A stretch of DNA of 64,000 bases, taken from Coptis chinensis (lineage: Eukaryota > Streptophyta > Magnoliopsida > Ranunculales > Ranunculaceae). The notes beneath the pieces were generated by a model. That model made no database searches. It was not told the DNA's origin and saw only the letters and a program-made list of their open reading frames with translations. Each line of letters opens with the position of its first letter. Position 1 is the first letter of the stretch. The stretch lies in NCBI GenBank assembly GCA_015680905.1, contig CM027379.1, positions 91,349,501 through 91,413,500 on the forward strand, given 5' to 3'. Shown here piece by piece: positions 33,377 through 45,684 of this stretch. The position numbers and the translations under genes are program-made.

Positions 33377-36120
33377 CATATAAGGAATGAGTCAAAATGT
33401 ACCAGACATGATGATCAAAACATAGAAGAAATAGTGGGTCGCAAAAAAGACTATTGGTCTAGCCTGGTTGGAAAGTGCCCATCCAATTCTTTTGACCTTG
33501 GTGCATTGCATTTTTTAAGTACACTAAACTGGTTTATACAAGATAAGAGTGTCTTATTTCTTTATCAAGTATGAAACATGCTCAAAGCCAAGATATTGTT
33601 GATAATTATAAATTCCTCGAAAGCTTTTTTGAGGGGCCTTAAATGACTCCCTAATTGAGTAGATTTACGTATGTGATGTTAATAGTTCAAGCAACCAATT
33701 TTTACCAAAGTCGAGTCCTTTGATTCGTTATTATTAAACACTGCTGTTTTAGTGAAAAGTGAAGATACATTCAACAATGGACAACAATTAGTTATTATAC
33801 GTCAAGCATTAGTTAAAACTTTAAAGAATTTATGAATTGAAATTGTGCTTGTTGAGTGGGTAACATTGCTGTTATCATCTAACTAACAGCACGAAAAAGA
33901 TATGATGAAAAATTGGTCAAACTGCATGCAAGTGAAAATAATTAACAATTAGGTTGATGTTGATGCATAAACACACTTGGAGTGCTCGTAAGATTCAGGT
34001 TACATTTGAGTTGGCGCGACAGTATTGTCTGGGGCTCTTTGGCTCTTTGCAATGCTTTGACAGAGCTCCACAAGATCTCGATCTGCTTTCTTCATTGACT
34101 AGCTTTAGAACTCGTAGCATGGGAAATTAAACCATGATTATTTTTCTTTCCTTCTAGATAAACAGGTATTAACTTATGCTCTGTACATGCAACTCTGAGG
34201 ACGTACCAACCGTAGAATGCATCAGCGCGCGCTCTGTAGATAGCTAAATAGTGTTGCCATTCAAACTGGCACCCATCATCGATCTAAGGGTGCCGCTTCG
34301 TGTTTAAAATAGTGTTTGGGTGGGCTGGTACGGCAGCTATGGTGGTGTCTATCTAGACTTTGAATGGCAACTTCATGCCCGTTTGGTAGCATTAGCCATT
34401 AGATATGCAAGCGGGTGGAATGAGTATTTCAAAGTTTTACAGTTTTGCAGGTTGGTCGTAGATATCAAATTAATCTCAAATTAAAGACGGTTAGTTCTTT
34501 AGATTTTCCACTATCTATGAACCATCATATCTTTAAAACTGTCCCTCCACCAGAAATTTTTTAAGGTTCCAACTTCCAAGTACATGCATGACAATACTGC
34601 CCGGTAGCTAGGTAGTCAACGGATAGGCAACGGATCCAATGCTATGCCACTGCTCTGCATCCCGTGCAATTGACATGCATATTGAGCTAGAAGAGGCAAA
34701 AAGGAAGAAAAAGTAATCATGTAGGTGTGAAAAATGAAACGCTCGTCAATGGATGACATTTTTTTGTACTTGTAAAATATTATAATTATGGATATCTCAG
34801 GGAGTTGTGAGGGTCTTAACACTTCCACTCAGGCACTTACACACTTTTGTCAATTACAGGAAGAAAGGCCTAATTTGGTTTGAATGAGAATTTTTAGTGG
34901 AAACTCCACTCATTTCACTTCTCTAGATAAAGTATCTTTTCCTTAGCTAGTGATCTCTGGATGGCTCATGGTTTCCCACCAAGACATGAAGAAGATGGCT
35001 TCAAACAAAGATGTTGTATTTCCACCCGGAGTGAAGTTTGGAGCCAGAGGAAGACAAATCTTAGTTTTATTGACATTCTTCATCTTTTTGCAATTTTCTC
35101 CATTATTATATTGAAGAATTAACATTAACATACGCAGTGCTGAGTTGTCCTAGCCTCCTTGGCAAGGTTACTAGAAGATTTGTGGTAGTAGTGATAAAGG
35201 GATTAGAAAGGGATGGCAGCAGAAGTGAATGCTGAATCCACAAGACCACAACGGGACAACCCTTGTTTTTAGTCAAACGAACTTTAGTATATGATTTAGT
35301 CCTCAGAATCTTTAAAAATAGTTGAGTTAGGTCATATTTCAAGATGCATTGTTGCTTAATGATATTGCAGTAATTATTAAGAACGTCTTTTTTCGGAAAG
35401 TGCAAGGACCGCTAGTTATAACAAGAGTAAGCAAAGCACAAATGTGAGTTGCAACACATTGGAGGCATGCACACACCTTCAAAAGACCTGACTTTTAGTG
35501 TACCATGGCTTGATTAAAGCAGGGTTGAAAATATCAGCGAAATATTGGAAATATCGGCTAAATATCTCAAAATTTGGGGTACACGATATATAAATATTAT
35601 GATATATCAGATAGATATATTGATATAATTTTGAACTGATATATATCGGATTTTCTGAGATATCGATACATATTGACCGACATATCCAATATAAATCATT
35701 GATTTTGTTGACTTTGACCAATTTTAACCTATTTTTTTATTAACATTTCCAATATGTATCAGTATATATTGGCTATATATACGATATTTTTCAATATATT
35801 GACATAAACAATATAATTTTGACCAGTCAACAAAAATATATATATTTTCTATATTTCTAAAATATATTGGTTTTTGGGTATACGAAATATTGTCCGACTT
35901 CGAAATTTTAGGCCTTGGATTAAAGTGACCGATCGTTTGTTCAGGCATACACAATTCTCTCGCTAGTTAGGTACAATATGTTTTGTATAATTATTTATAT
36001 ATTAGTTAATTAGTCAGTAACATTTATATGAATGAACATGCATGCTGCACTGTTTATAATTAAGCCTTGGGAATATCCCGATTGAGTACGAGAAATGTAC
36101 GTTTTATACACCTCCATACA
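33377..36120. other. Intergenic, no gene recognised
   Basis: No frame of convincing composition. Around 35520-35910 the DNA is extremely AT-rich, with repeated ATATC/GATAT words and loosely inverted ends (GAAAATATCAGCG ... CGAAATATTGTCCG). This could be an old MITE but is too degenerate to call. Confidence 0.4.
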
Positions 36121-36124
36121 TTAG

Positions 36125-36794
36125 GGTTGGAAAAACGATATATACCAATTAATTCTCTCAACATAGTTTGTATATGGACACTCTAACTCTAATGATAAAT
36201 ATACCTAGCATTTTCACTACAACCAACAACTACATTTCTAAGCAATGAAATTGATTATCACAAACAAACAGTAGTAATGTAAAATAACTAAATCATACCA
36301 CAAGAAACACAAACGATTTACATGGTTCGGCGATTCTTGCCTACGTTCACAAAGAGCAATAATCTTCTTGTAAGAATGGGAAAAGAAGGGTTACACACTT
36401 CTCTCAATCTCTTCACACACTCACTAAGATATGTCCTTACCAAATCTCTCTTTACAAGGTTTTGTTCTCTCTTGCAAAGGTTCTATCTCTTATGCATTTC
36501 AATCCTAAATAATGTTCCTTTTATGGTTGACAAAGTTTCATGGTCAAAATTTCTATTTTTGCTGAAATATTAGCAAAACAATCGGATGCACAAACTCAAT
36601 TTCCAGAACCAAAGGCAAGGATTGCCACACCCGGCCGAACTAGAGCATATCACCCGAATGAAAAGCTAGGACGGTGCACCTTGGTCGAACTAGCTAGCAT
36701 CCAAAATAGAAAACAAAACTTGGACGGTGGGACTCAGCCGTTCAAATACCTTCATTCTTTTGCCGACCTCCTCATGTGAGGGATAACACCAACA
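36125..36794 (-). repeat. copia-2 3' LTR (about 670 bp)
   Basis: It matches the split 5' LTR segment by segment, for example TGGTTCGG(C/T)GATTCTTGCC, GTAAGAATGGGAAAAGAAGG and GAAAAGCTAGGACGGTGCAC. It ends ...AACACCAACA at 36794 next to the polypurine tract. The left border is decayed (TTAGGGTTGGAAAAAC), so 36125 is approximate. Confidence 0.88.
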
Positions 36795-37539
36795 ATATCC
36801 CCCTCCCGATCCATGAAGGGGTACTCCACACACTTTCCAAATTAATAGAAGGAATGCGCCATCAATCCCGCGGTAGCACAACAAGTATCAAACTTGCCAT
36901 TCGGTAAAACTTTGGTCATCATATTCGACCCATTCTTGTTAGTATGGATCTTCTCAATACACAATTGCTTTTATTTAAAGACTTCATTAATCCAATGATA
37001 ACGCACATGTATGTGTTTGGATCTGAAGTGAAAACTCGGATTCTTGCTTAAATGGATGGCACTCTGACTATCACAAAGAATTACTGCACAAACTGTTTCT
37101 GCTTTAGCCCAAGTTCATTAATGAAGAACCTCTTCATTCATAGCATCTCTTTGCAACACTCAGTAGTGGAGAGGGTAACACATTTTTGCAATTTGGATTG
37201 CTAAGAAACTGCTCCCCTGTGAATGTAAATAGATAACCGGAAATGGACTTCATCGAGTCAACATTACTTGCCATGTCTGCATCTATGTAGCCTTAAAATA
37301 AGGTCTTACTCCCACCAAAACACAAACAAACTTTAGAAGTACCCTTTAGATATTTCAATATTCACTTAACACCTTCCTAATGCTCATTACCCGGATTTGA
37401 CAGAAAATGACTTACAACACCCACGACGAAAGCAATATCCGATCTTGTACACACCATTGCATACATCAACTTGCCCACTACAGATGCATAAAGAACCTTT
37501 TGCATTTCTTTCTTCTCATACTCACATTTCAGACACTTA

Positions 37540-37959
37540 GGGTGTGTTTGTTAAATTTTAGCTCACGGAAAGGAAAGGAAATAAAATGGGCGGTCCACTA
37601 TGGAATGAAATGGAAAGGAAATAGTTCAAAATGGTATGTGTTTGGTAAACTGGGGAAAGGAAAGTAAAAACTGTGGAAAGGAATCATCATGTTTGTTTGC
37701 AAAAGCTATGGAAAAGAATAATTGTATTGTTGGGTATGTTAATAGTAAGTCCCTAACTATCTATTTCCTTTCCTTTCCACAAAATTTTTAGGGATTAGCT
37801 ATGGACACAAAATCTTTTCCATTTCCATGATTTTGTTTCCCTATGGAAAAGCCCATTTCCTTTCTATGGGTAAACAAACACCTTAAAAACTATGGAAAAG
37901 ATGGACCACTCTTATTTTCCTTTTCTTTCCATGGTGTTTCCATCATAACAAACACACTC
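37540..37959. mobile_element. Tourist-like MITE 1 (420 bp)
   Basis: It begins GGGTGTGTTTGTT and ends AACAAACACACTC. TTA lies on each side (37537-37539 and 37960-37962), the Harbinger-type target duplication. The interior has inverted runs of GGAAAGGAAA / TTTCCTTTCC. The right TTA is also the left TTA of MITE 2. Confidence 0.88.
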
Positions 37960-37962
37960 TTA

Positions 37963-38454
37963 GGGTGCGTTTGTTTACTCACTTAGCTAAGGAAAGGAAA
38001 GAAAAGCTATAGAATGGTCACTTTGGAATAGAATAGAATGGAAACTAAATTTTGGTATTGTATGTTTGGTAAAATGGATAAAAGAAAGGAAAACCAATGG
38101 ATGGAATAAACCATGTTTGTTATGCAAATACTAAAGAAAGGAAAGGAAAATGGAAATGAAATGTGTTTATTAATGTTTTTCTTCTTCTCTTTCCTATTTT
38201 CTTTTCCATTTCATGTTTGTTATTCGAAAACTAAAGAAAAGAAAAGAAAACACCCATTTTCCTTTTCCTTTCCTCTCAAATCCGTGGGTTGACTCTCAGA
38301 ATCAAAAAGCCTTTCCATTCCATAGTTTTGTTTCCACAAGAGAAAAACTATTTTCCTTTTCATAGCAAACAAACACACCAAACTTATGGAAAAGGTGGAC
38401 CACCTCATACTTTTTCTTTCCTATCCATTAGTTTTCACTAAAACAAACACAGCC
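37963..38454. mobile_element. Tourist-like MITE 2 (492 bp)
   Basis: It begins GGGTGCGTTTGTTTACTC and ends AAAACAAACACAGCC, with TTA on both sides (37960-37962 and 38455-38457). It has the same style of purine/pyrimidine inverted interior as MITE 1 but differs in detail. Removing both MITEs and the extra TTA copies rejoins the copia-2 RT as ACACTTAGCTTTGG. Confidence 0.88.
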
Positions 38455-39689
38455 TTAGCTTTGGTCATGCGGACTTGGCCCCCAAACAGACAACAACTCA
38501 CTGGCTTCGCTTGATCTATGTTGAATCTCTTCAACACCTTCTCAATATAGCTTTCTTGAGAAAGCCACAACTTCCCACTCTTTTTGTCACAAGTGACCTA
38601 CAGGGCATACCAAATATATGCTTTTCTTGACCCAAATCCTTCATCTCAAAGGACTTACTCAAGTCTTTCTTCAACTTAGATATCTTGTTGATGCTTTGGC
38701 CAACTATCAACATATCATTCACATACAATAAGAGAACTATAAAATCACTATTTGGAAACTTCTGAACAAACACACAATGATCGGAAATAAACTTATTGTA
38801 GCCATGTTTCACCATAAAAGACTCAAACTTCATGTACTACTATCTCGGTGCTTGCTTCAACCCACACAAACTCTTTCTCAACTTGTATACCATGTGCTCT
38901 TTGCCTTTGACCTCAAAACCCTTTGGGTGGTCCATATTGACATCTTCCTCAAGATCATCATGAAGAAAAACTGTCTTGACATCTAGCTGCTCAACCTCTA
39001 GGTTCATACTTGCGGCCAAACCTAATACCATCCTGATAGAAGCTAGTCATAACCATTGGAGAGAAAATTTTATCAAAATCAATACCTTTTCTTTAACCGA
39101 ATCCCTTCATAACAAGGCGGGATTTGTGCCTTGGATGTGTATTACTATATTCATGCTTGACTTTGAAAACCCACTTTTTATTGAGAACTTTTATTCCTTT
39201 CAGTTTCTCAACTAAGTCATAGGCCTGATTCTTATGCAAATAACCCATCTCATCTTGCATGGCATTCAACCATTTCTCTTTGTCTGTACCTTCAAGAGTC
39301 TCTTGATAGTATATAAGTTCTCCACCATCAGATAGTAATACATACGTATGTGGTGGGTACATTGTTAAAGCTTGTCTTTCTCTCTCGGATCTCATCACCT
39401 CAGTTTCTTGTTGCTTAGGAGGATGCACTTCTTCTTGTTCAGGTGGTGGTTCATGCACATATTCTATATTTTCTATCTCAATAGGTTTAATCCCATCATG
39501 AGCAATAGGATCACCATCATTATGGGCTTCAACCTCATGGTTCTCTGCATTCTCAATGCTTTCGTTATGCAATTTGTTCTTCTACTGTCGGAACTTCCAG
39601 TTCCAAATTAACAAAAGCTTCTAGCTTTTCACCATTCTCAAAGTCCTCTATTGTTTGGTCTTCCAAGAAAACCACATCTTAACTTCAAA

Positions 39690-40560
39690 TTACTTTTTGT
39701 TAATCGGATCATAAAGTTCATAATCAAACTTTTCATCCCCATAACCAAGAAAAATACACTGCTTGGCTTTGTCATCAAACTTGGACCTCTCATCCTTGGG
39801 AATATAAACAAATGCTATGCACCCAAATACCCTAAAGTATCCATAATCAACATCTCTGCCTGACCATACTCTCTCTAGATAATCACTGTTCAGAGGCTTC
39901 AAAGGCGATAGGTTGATCACATATCCATGTACGACTGTATGCATTGCTTATACACAGTAACTTCTTGGTAATTTAGAATGAGACAACATGCATCTCATCC
40001 TCTCTACAATAGTATGATTCATCCTCTCGGCTATACCATTACGTTGCGGTGTCATGGGCACTGTCTGCTCATGACAAATCCTATGACTTTTGCAATACTC
40101 CTCAAATGGCCCAATGCACTCTCTCCCATTATCAGTTCAAATACACTTTAAAGGCTTTCTTGTATCTTTTTCCACCATATATGCTACATAAAGTTTTGAA
40201 TACACTGATAACCTCATCATTGGTCTTCAAACTATATGCTCATACCTTTCTTGAAACATCATCAATGAAAGTAAAGAAGTATAAAGCTCCCCCGTAGGAC
40301 TTCACTTTCATGGGACCACATAAACCCGAGTGTACTAGCTCAAAGACAATATCATTTCGATGAGAGGGGGCTTTTTGGAAAGACACTCTATGTCACTTTC
40401 CAACCAAACAATGAGTACATCACATTTATTTAACGTACCATTGATGTTCGGTAACACCTTTTGCTTGGAAAGAACTTCCATGCATTTCTCTCCCATATGA
40501 CACAATCTCTTATGCCATAGATCAGTGGAAGGTTCTTCTTGTGCCTCATTTAGCTATGGT
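39690..40560 (-). pseudogene. copia-2 integrase remnants
   Basis: The part at 39944-39690 encodes FGCIAFVYIPKDERSKFDDK and CIFLGYGDEKFDYELYD, the integrase C-terminal pattern. Around 40150-40110 TDNGRE keeps the second catalytic Asp but follows a stop codon. Near 40030-40010 the NRMVE..NRTI pattern is degenerate. Confidence 0.82.
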
Positions 40561-40669
40561 TTACACAAACTAGCTTGTGTTTTATAAAGTGGACAACACA
40601 CTTTTTCCCTTTAGCCCACAAATTAAAGGAACCTCTGCTCAGTTTCCATATCCTGTTACCAAACTAGTT

Positions 40670-41845
40670 TTAAAAGCCATCATCATCTAACTTCCCAACA
40701 GAAAATAGGCTTAGCTGAAGATCAGGGACATGTCTTACATCCTTGAGTGTCAAGGTATAGCCGAGACTAGTTTCCACATGAACATCATCGATCCCTGTAA
40801 TCCTTGAGACTCCACTGTTACCTATCTTAATTAACCTCACCAAAGTCACCAAATTTGTAGGTTGTGAAGAAACTCTTGTACGGTGTGACGTGATAGGACG
40901 CTCTAGTATCTACCACCCACTATGTATCCTGACCTGATGTACTAACACGAAACTCACCATAATCTGACATAATTCCCAATAGATTATCATCTGAGACTAC
41001 TGCGATAGTATCTCGACTTATGTGTTTTCATTCCTATTTACCATGTCTTCGTGTGCACAATTATTCTTCTCATCCCTCTTCAGTGATCTACACTCATACT
41101 CGAAATGACCCTCGGTGACATAGTAGTAACATTGTCTCTCTTTTTTAGGAGTTATAGATTTACCCCTAGATTTGCTTCTGTCATCATCTCTAGAATGAGG
41201 TGGTTTTCTACTCTTGCCTCTCCCCTACTTTTTTGTGATAAAGATCTTTGAGTGAGATGAGCTACTCTGTGTGCCCCTTCTTGTCTCCTCATTCAACAAT
41301 TCCCCAGTAACCATTTCCATTGAAATGATTCCGTCCTTGGCAGCTCCGCCAAGAGAAACTGCCAAAGTCTCCCAACTATCGGGTAGGGAGTTTAATAGTA
41401 ACAAAGTCTCAACTTCATCACCCATATTTATCTTCATCAAATGCAACTGATTGATGGTATTTTGTACTTCACTAAGGTGCTTGAATTTTGAAGAACTTTC
41501 TTTGTACTTTGAGTTAACAAACTTCTTAATGAGCAACACTCTGTTTCCTGCGGACTTCCTCTCATAGAGGTCTTCCAATTTCTTCCACAAACCATAGGCT
41601 GTGGTATCTTGGGATACATGGTGGAATACACTATAGTCAATTCATTGTCGAATGCACCTAATAACTTTTCTATCAAGCTTCTTCCAATCGGCATCAGATA
41701 CTGCATCCGGTTTTACCCTTTCATTCTCAATGGGTTGTGCTAAGTCCTTCCAATAAAACAAGAATTCCATCTTGGCTTTCCAAACGGTGTAGTTACTTTT
41801 ATTTAGACTAGTCATGCAAGTGTTTATAGAATGATCCATCTCCAC
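40670..41845 (-). pseudogene. copia-2 gag and protease remnants
   Basis: Gag: 41845-41642 (NKSNYTVWKAKMEFLFYWKD) and 41590-41225 (WKKLEDLYERKSAGNRVLL, INQLHLMKINMGDEVETLLL, LNSLPDSWETLAVSL), the UBN2/retrotran_gag pattern. The zinc knuckle near 41140-41090 reads CYYYVTEGHFEYEC, where the second Cys is Tyr. The protease near 40920-40890 reads WVVDTRASYHV, with Arg where the D(S/T)G motif needs Gly. The part at 40852-40670 is GAG-pre-integrase (LKDVRHVPDLQLSLFSVGKL). Confidence 0.88.
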
Positions 41846-41959
41846 AAACTATTTCAACTCAAACCTCTTTTTAAGGATTTAATCAAACACCTTTCGAGCA
41901 AAACTTAGAACAACAACCTATGTGATTGATCTAACCACAACTTTGATACCACTTGTTGG

Positions 41960-42636
41960 TAGGGGTGCCATTTTTTTTTTCCCGAAAACCCAATTTTTTC
42001 GAATTTTGATCCAATATTTTTCCAAATTCCGATCCAATATTTTTCTGAATTTGGCAAGGATATTTGTGTTCCGATATCTAAAATTTCGATATCCGATTTT
42101 TCCAAAAAATAATTGGATCGGAATTGGATGTGCTTTCAAAATCCGATCCGATCCGATTTCCGATTAATTTCCGAATTTTTAAGATATATATTAGCCGTCT
42201 ATTTTATATAGTTACTAAATTAAATCTACATATAGTTTACAAACCAAATAAAAACCCTAGAAAAGTAGAACCTTGTCTCACTTTCTTCTATCTTCCTATT
42301 TATAGAATTAATGCATGTTATTAACATGAAGAAAAACTTGCTGAATGAATGTGTTAAAAAGTCTGTTGTTTACTGAATTAATACATTTCAAAATGATTGC
42401 TAAAAAAATGTATTAATTAGATAACAATGGTTATCCCTAAAAGAGAATTAGATTATATAATTCAAATTTCCAATTTACTTCCGAATTTTGTTGATTATGA
42501 TTTTCCGAACTTTCCAAATTTGGAAAAGAAATTGCCATCCGAAAAATAACTGGTTTGGATTTGGAAATGATATTGCTATCCGAAAAAAATTGGAAAATTT
42601 TCCGAAAACCCTTCATCCGATCCGAAGTCACCCCTA
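41960..42636. mobile_element. Non-autonomous hAT element 1 (677 bp)
   Basis: Ends are TAGGGGTG (41960) and CACCCCTA (42636). Flanking 8-bp duplications are CTTGTTGG (41952-41959) and CATGTTGG (42637-42644), 7 of 8 matching. The interior has inverted runs of CCGAAAA/TTTTCGG and CCGATCC words and no transposase. TAGGGGTG ends and 8-bp duplications are standard for plant hAT elements. Confidence 0.9.
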
Positions 42637-42660
42637 CATGTTGGGGAAAACTATACCAAT

Positions 42661-43369
42661 TAGGGTTGGTAATGGATCGGGTAAGAACCAATACCCAATC
42701 TGGTTCAAACCAATAAAAGCGGTATGGGATAGGTAGTTAGCATTTTGGACCGGTTATAGGTCTTGAAAATCATAATCAGACTCTTATTGGATTGTTTATG
42801 GATTAAGTATGTATCGAACCGTTATGGGCCCGATTCAGTTGAAATTTTGAACCTTATTCTTCCAAAATTCTAATTTTCCTCCACCGTATAAAAATTCATC
42901 AAGTGAATAAGGAGTGTATGCAATTCTCTGTGACATTTTTTCTTTTGTTCGTAATAGGCTTTTGTGACGTACACTGTCAAAAATTAATAAACAAGAGTTG
43001 ATAAAATTCAAGGTTGTAAGCTCTTGTAATGACTTTTGATTAAGTACTAAAAATTTTATTCTTTAATTAATGTGTTATACCTTTTGGATTTATTTACCGT
43101 ATTTATATTTTGCAAAAAAAAAAAAAAAAAATGTTTATGTAATAGTAATTAGGATTCAATTATAAAAGCCCGTCCACCAAGTCCAAATTAAAGTTATTAG
43201 TTCGGAACGGATCGGATCTGGAATCAAGAAAAAGTTTTCGGTTCGGTTTTGGTTCTCTAACTCAAATATCCAATCGGGTCTGGTCCGGTTCTGGATCTAC
43301 ATTGTTAAAAAGTGAAAACGGTTTTGGATTTGCACATATCCGGACCGATCCAACCCATTGCCACCCCTA
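42661..43369. mobile_element. Non-autonomous hAT element 2 (709 bp)
   Basis: The left end is TAGGGTTGGTAATGG and the right end, complemented, is TAGGGGTGGCAATGG. The perfect 8-bp duplication ATACCAAT lies at 42653-42660 and 43370-43377. GGTTC/GAACC words are rich in the subterminal regions. There is no transposase. The perfect duplication suggests a fairly recent insertion. Confidence 0.93.
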
Positions 43370-43439
43370 ATACCAATCGATCCCCTCAAGACAGCTTGTA
43401 TATGGACACTAACTCCAATGATAAATATCTAGTTTTTTT

Positions 43440-44727
43440 TTTTTTTTTTTTTTTTGAAAATGATTAATAGGGTTATTAGGCAAACCCTTACCTACATTAG
43501 AAGATTATAATCTTACATAAACTTCTCTTCTTACATCATTTGCGTTTATCTCAATTAACACACTAGTGAGAGGAGGACCATTACAGATAAAACTCTCATC
43601 AACATGTAAAGAAAGTTTTGCTAAATGATCAGCACTCTTGTTCACTTCTCGATACACATGTGTGTATGTTGCCTCCTATAACTGGTTTGCTGTGTGCTTT
43701 ATGGCTGCCCGAAGGTTGCTGCAGTACTATGGGGCTTTCTCTTGACCTGTTAAGATACGGATAAACCCTTGTGAGTCTGAACACACCGAAATCTTGTTAA
43801 AGCCATGTTGTTGACATAGTTGTAGACCGACTGCGATTGCCATATATGAGCTCTTGGTATAATACCGATTTTTTGTTTCCACCTCCAGTGAATGTGAATA
43901 TCACAATTCCATTATGGTCTACTGCTATACCACCATAGCCAATATAATGATCAGTCATGGAACCGTCGGTATTTAACTTGATGAATCCAATTAGGGGGTA
44001 GATTCCATTTGCAGAGGGGAGTCTTGTTCTTGTATTGAACATCTATGCCGAGTCTGATCAAAATGGCTTTTATATCTCCAACATCAGGCATCAAGACTAT
44101 TTTAATGCCCAGATATATCTTCATGTCCTTAATAATAGAGTAAGCTAGTTGATCCCAAGATTTTGATTTGTTCTGAAATCTTCTACCATTTCTCTCCATC
44201 CATATATAGGCAACAGTTGCACATGCATAAACCTTATAAACTTCTGCCTTTAGAGTCTTTTTCCTGCACAAGTTAATGAGGTCACACCATTCTCCATTTG
44301 AGGACTTGACAAAATTCCCCAAACCAACCATTTGTTTGACTTTTGCCCAAACCTTACTTGTATACAAACAGTCGAAGTACAAGTGTTTTGAGTTATCCCT
44401 TTCAAGATTACAAAAGCAACACTTTGAGCTGGTAAGGACTTTTTTATGCATGAGTCTATCTTGTGTAGGAAGGCTACCTAAGAACAATTGCCAACTATTG
44501 AAAGAGTGATTGGGTAGCACCAATTTTTCCCACACTATCTTGCACCAGTTAGGCTGACCTCTTTTCATTCTAAGTGCTTGATAAGCAGTTTTAGATGAAA
44601 ATGTTTCGGAAGGAGTATTGAGCCAAATGACCCTATCCTCGAGCAAGTGAGTGTTTATATCTGTGGCTAGAATTGTTTTCTTCGTATCACTATCGGGTAA
44701 ATCATGTACAACCTGATTCCAGTATCC
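43440..44727 (-). mobile_element. 5'-truncated LINE with poly-A tail and 15-bp duplication
   Basis: On the minus strand 44727-44043 encodes GYWNQVVHDLPDSDTKKTIL, YQALRMKRGQPNWCKIVWEK, CCFCNLERDNSKHLYFDCLY and AYIWMERNGRRFQNKSKSWD, the zf-RVT region. The RNase H-like domain follows (FIKLNTDGSMTDHYIGYGGI, 44042-43797), with the KLNTDGS catalytic Asp intact. The T run at 43433-43455 on the plus strand is the poly-A tail. ATATCTAGTTTTTTT occurs on both sides (43425-43439 and 44728-44742), a target duplication typical of LINE integration. Reverse transcriptase is missing by 5' truncation. Confidence 0.9.
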
Positions 44728-45425
44728 ATATCTAGTTTTTTTACTATAACCAACAACCACATTTCTAAGTAATGAAATTAACTATCACAAACAAACAATA
44801 ATAATAATGTAAAGTAATTAAGTAAAACATACCACAAGAGAAACAAACGATTTACGTGGTTCGGTGATTCTTGCCTACGTACGTCCACAAAGAGCAATAA
44901 TCTTCTTGTAAGAATGGGAAAAGAAGGGTTACACACTTCTCTCAATCTCTCCACACTCATTAATATCTCTCCTTACCAAATATCTCTTTTCTTTACAAGG
45001 TTTTGTTATCTTTTGCAAAGGTCCTCTCTCTCATGTATTTCAACCCTAAACAATGTTCCTTTTATGGTTGACAAAGTTTCATGGTTGAAATTTTCATTTT
45101 GCCGAAATATCGAAAAAAAAATTCGATGTACAAACTCAATTTCCAAAACCAAAGGCTATGAACAGTGTTTAGAAAATTGGACCGGATTTGTAGTCGAACC
45201 AAGGTCCGACCGGTCTAAACTAAATCGGGGTTAAACCGGTTCAATTAAAAACTGGATCGTTTTTATTATAAGTTTTTTTGGAAAAATTGGTAATGTGGAG
45301 AGTCGAACCTAATACGTAAACAAGATCGATAGTCCAACAACCAACATGCTACTATGTATTTCTTGTAGAATACTTCTATTTTGATTTATAATAATACAAA
45401 TTAATACTAGGGTTAGTTAGACTTA

Positions 45426-45502
45426 CCACCCATTACTAGTTGCAATTAGTGTTACCCCCTCCCCCCTCCCCCCAGTTGCAAGATCCAACGACTACGAGAT
45501 AA

Positions 45503-45540
<38 letters not shown>

Positions 45541-45648
45541 CAAATGAAGAAACATGTCCATTGGATCTTACAAATGGGGGGTATCACTAATATTTTTGAA
45601 AATGAGGGGTGGGGGGCAGATAACACTAATTGCAACTAGTAATGGGGG
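45426..45648. mobile_element. MITE with long inverted ends and central poly-T
   Basis: The left arm CATTACTAGTTGCAATTAGT is mirrored by ACTAATTGCAACTAGTAATG on the right; arms are about 30 bases. Flanks could be TTA/TAA or ACTTA on both sides (45421-45425 and 45651-45655 if two edge bases are counted as element). A run of about 35 T at 45507-45540 sits in the centre. Confidence 0.75.
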
Positions 45649-45684
45649 TAACTTAATACTAAATTGAAACAAGTATTTATTCAT

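Larger units (their letters stand above)
36900..39572 (-). pseudogene. copia-2 reverse transcriptase / RNase H remnants, split by two MITEs
   Basis: The part at 39572-39093 has an acidic linker and then EKWLNAMQDEMGYLHKNQAY and LNKKWVFKVKHE. The part at 39031-38840 has NLEVEQLDVKTVFLHDDLEE and VYKLRKSLCGLKQAPR. The part at 38833-38531 has SDHCVFVQK and VLLLYVNDMLIVGQ. The YVDD catalytic box reads YVND. The RT continuation is found again left of 37537, after the two Tourist-like MITEs, and runs toward RNase H. Stops and indels separate all parts. Confidence 0.88.

Noticed and set aside
35520-35910. Possible MITE with ATATC/GATAT inverted words
   Set aside because: The arms are too degenerate and AT-rich to separate from chance pairing, and no target duplication is visible.
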